A stretch of 64,000 bases of DNA, taken from contig NZ_JAGDYM010000013.1 of the NCBI RefSeq assembly GCF_017565745.1, positions 1 through 64,000 on the forward strand. The letters run 5' to 3'. Under the pieces are notes generated by a model. That model worked only from the letters and a program-made list of their open reading frames with translations. It ran no database searches and was not told the origin of the DNA. Shown here one piece after another: positions 63,570-64,000 of this stretch. Each line of letters opens with the position of its first letter. The first letter of the stretch is position 1. Source of the DNA: Leucobacter weissii. GTDB taxonomy: Bacteria > Actinomycetota > Actinomycetes > Actinomycetales > Microbacteriaceae. Made by a program: the position numbers and the translations under genes.

Positions 63570-64000
63570 ATGGCGCACGTGTATCTGGGCAACAGCGGAC
63601 TCAAGGTCTCCGAGATCATCCTGGGCAATTGGCTCACGCACGGATCCTCCGTCGACGACGACACCGCCCATGCGACGGTCCGCGCTGCGCTCGACGTCGG
63701 CATCAGCACCTTCGACACCGCCGATGTCTACGCCAACACGCGTGCGGAATCCGTGCTGGGCGAGGCGCTGCGCGGGCAACGACGCGAATCGCTCGAGATC
63801 TTCAGCAAGGTCTACTGGCCGACCGGCCCGAAGGGGCCGAACGACGAGGGGCTCTCCAGGAAGCACATCCTCGAGTCGATCGACGGGACGCTGAGCCGGC
63901 TCGGCACCGATTACGTGGACCTCTACCAGGCGCATCGCTTCGACACCGAGACGCCGCTCGAGGAGACGATCACCGCGTTCGCGGACGTGGTGCGCTCGGG
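63570..64000 (+). CDS. Aldo/keto reductase, partial at window end
   Basis: The first 143 residues of an aldo/keto reductase of the potassium-channel beta-subunit-like group. It begins MAHVYLGNSGLKVSEIILGN, then shows the catalytic Asp and Tyr in STFDTADVYANTRAES, Lys in EIFSKVYWP and His in LYQAHRFD. GGAGGGA (63558-63564) precedes the ATG by five bases. The gene continues beyond the window. It is unrelated in detail to the reductase at 7853 and belongs to the chromosome flanking the element. Confidence 0.88.
   Translation, partial: MAHVYLGNSGLKVSEIILGNWLTHGSSVDDDTAHATVRAALDVGISTFDTADVYANTRAESVLGEALRGQRRESLEIFSKVYWPTGPKGPNDEGLSRKHILESIDGTLSRLGTDYVDLYQAHRFDTETPLEETITAFADVVRS

Noticed and set aside
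1-64000. CRISPR arrays, rRNA genes and riboswitches
   Set aside because: I looked for regularly spaced repeats and for conserved RNA motifs and saw none; only one tRNA is present.

Overview
The window is high-GC DNA from an actinobacterium, most likely a member of the Microbacteriaceae. I infer this from the C50-carotenoid gene set (idi-crtE-crtB-crtI-crtYe-crtYf/crtEb-mmpL), the ATGA-coupled operons and the actinobacterial protein families; no species marker is present.

Positions 1-18,700 are accessory cargo on an island. They begin with the N-terminal end of an insertion-sequence transposase. Next come two DedA membrane proteins, a MerR regulator with an ACR3-like arsenic exporter, and a TetR-controlled oxidoreductase block (four short-chain dehydrogenases, one aldo/keto reductase, two DUF998 membrane proteins, a cyclophilin-like protein). 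A TetR/MFS efflux pair follows, then a tightly coupled operon of two glycosyltransferases, a small membrane protein, a two-component system and an AI-2E-family transporter.

Positions 18,700-29,000 are the mobility and defence end of that island. They hold a frameshifted DNA cytosine methyltransferase, a MobF relaxase-helicase, a large ABC-type ATPase with a CxxC zinc-hook motif (RloC/PrrC-like), a DprA-like protein, a small membrane protein, a stand-alone resolvase catalytic domain and a convergent HTH protein.

Positions 29,200-51,960 look like chromosome. They contain an ECF42-type sigma factor with its DGPF partner, a pyruvate-kinase-like enzyme, a second ECF sigma factor with a membrane partner, a photolyase, a TIGR01777 oxidoreductase, the carotenoid cluster under a divergent MarR regulator, pdxY, an SDR, gluQ, a GerW-like protein, an SGNH hydrolase, a DEAD/DEAH helicase and tRNA-Leu(GAG).

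Positions about 51,940-63,167 are an 11.2-kb integrated mobilizable element inserted in the 3' end of that tRNA gene. It is bounded by a 23-bp duplication of the tRNA end and has tandem candidate integrase arm sites at both ends. It carries a tyrosine integrase, XRE and excisionase-like regulators, a toxin/antitoxin-like pair, a phosphatase-like protein, a second MobF relaxase, and metal cargo (chromate transporter, P1B-5-like ATPase, VIT-family transporter). The chromosome resumes at 63,168 with what looks like the displaced tRNA terminator and a partial aldo/keto reductase.
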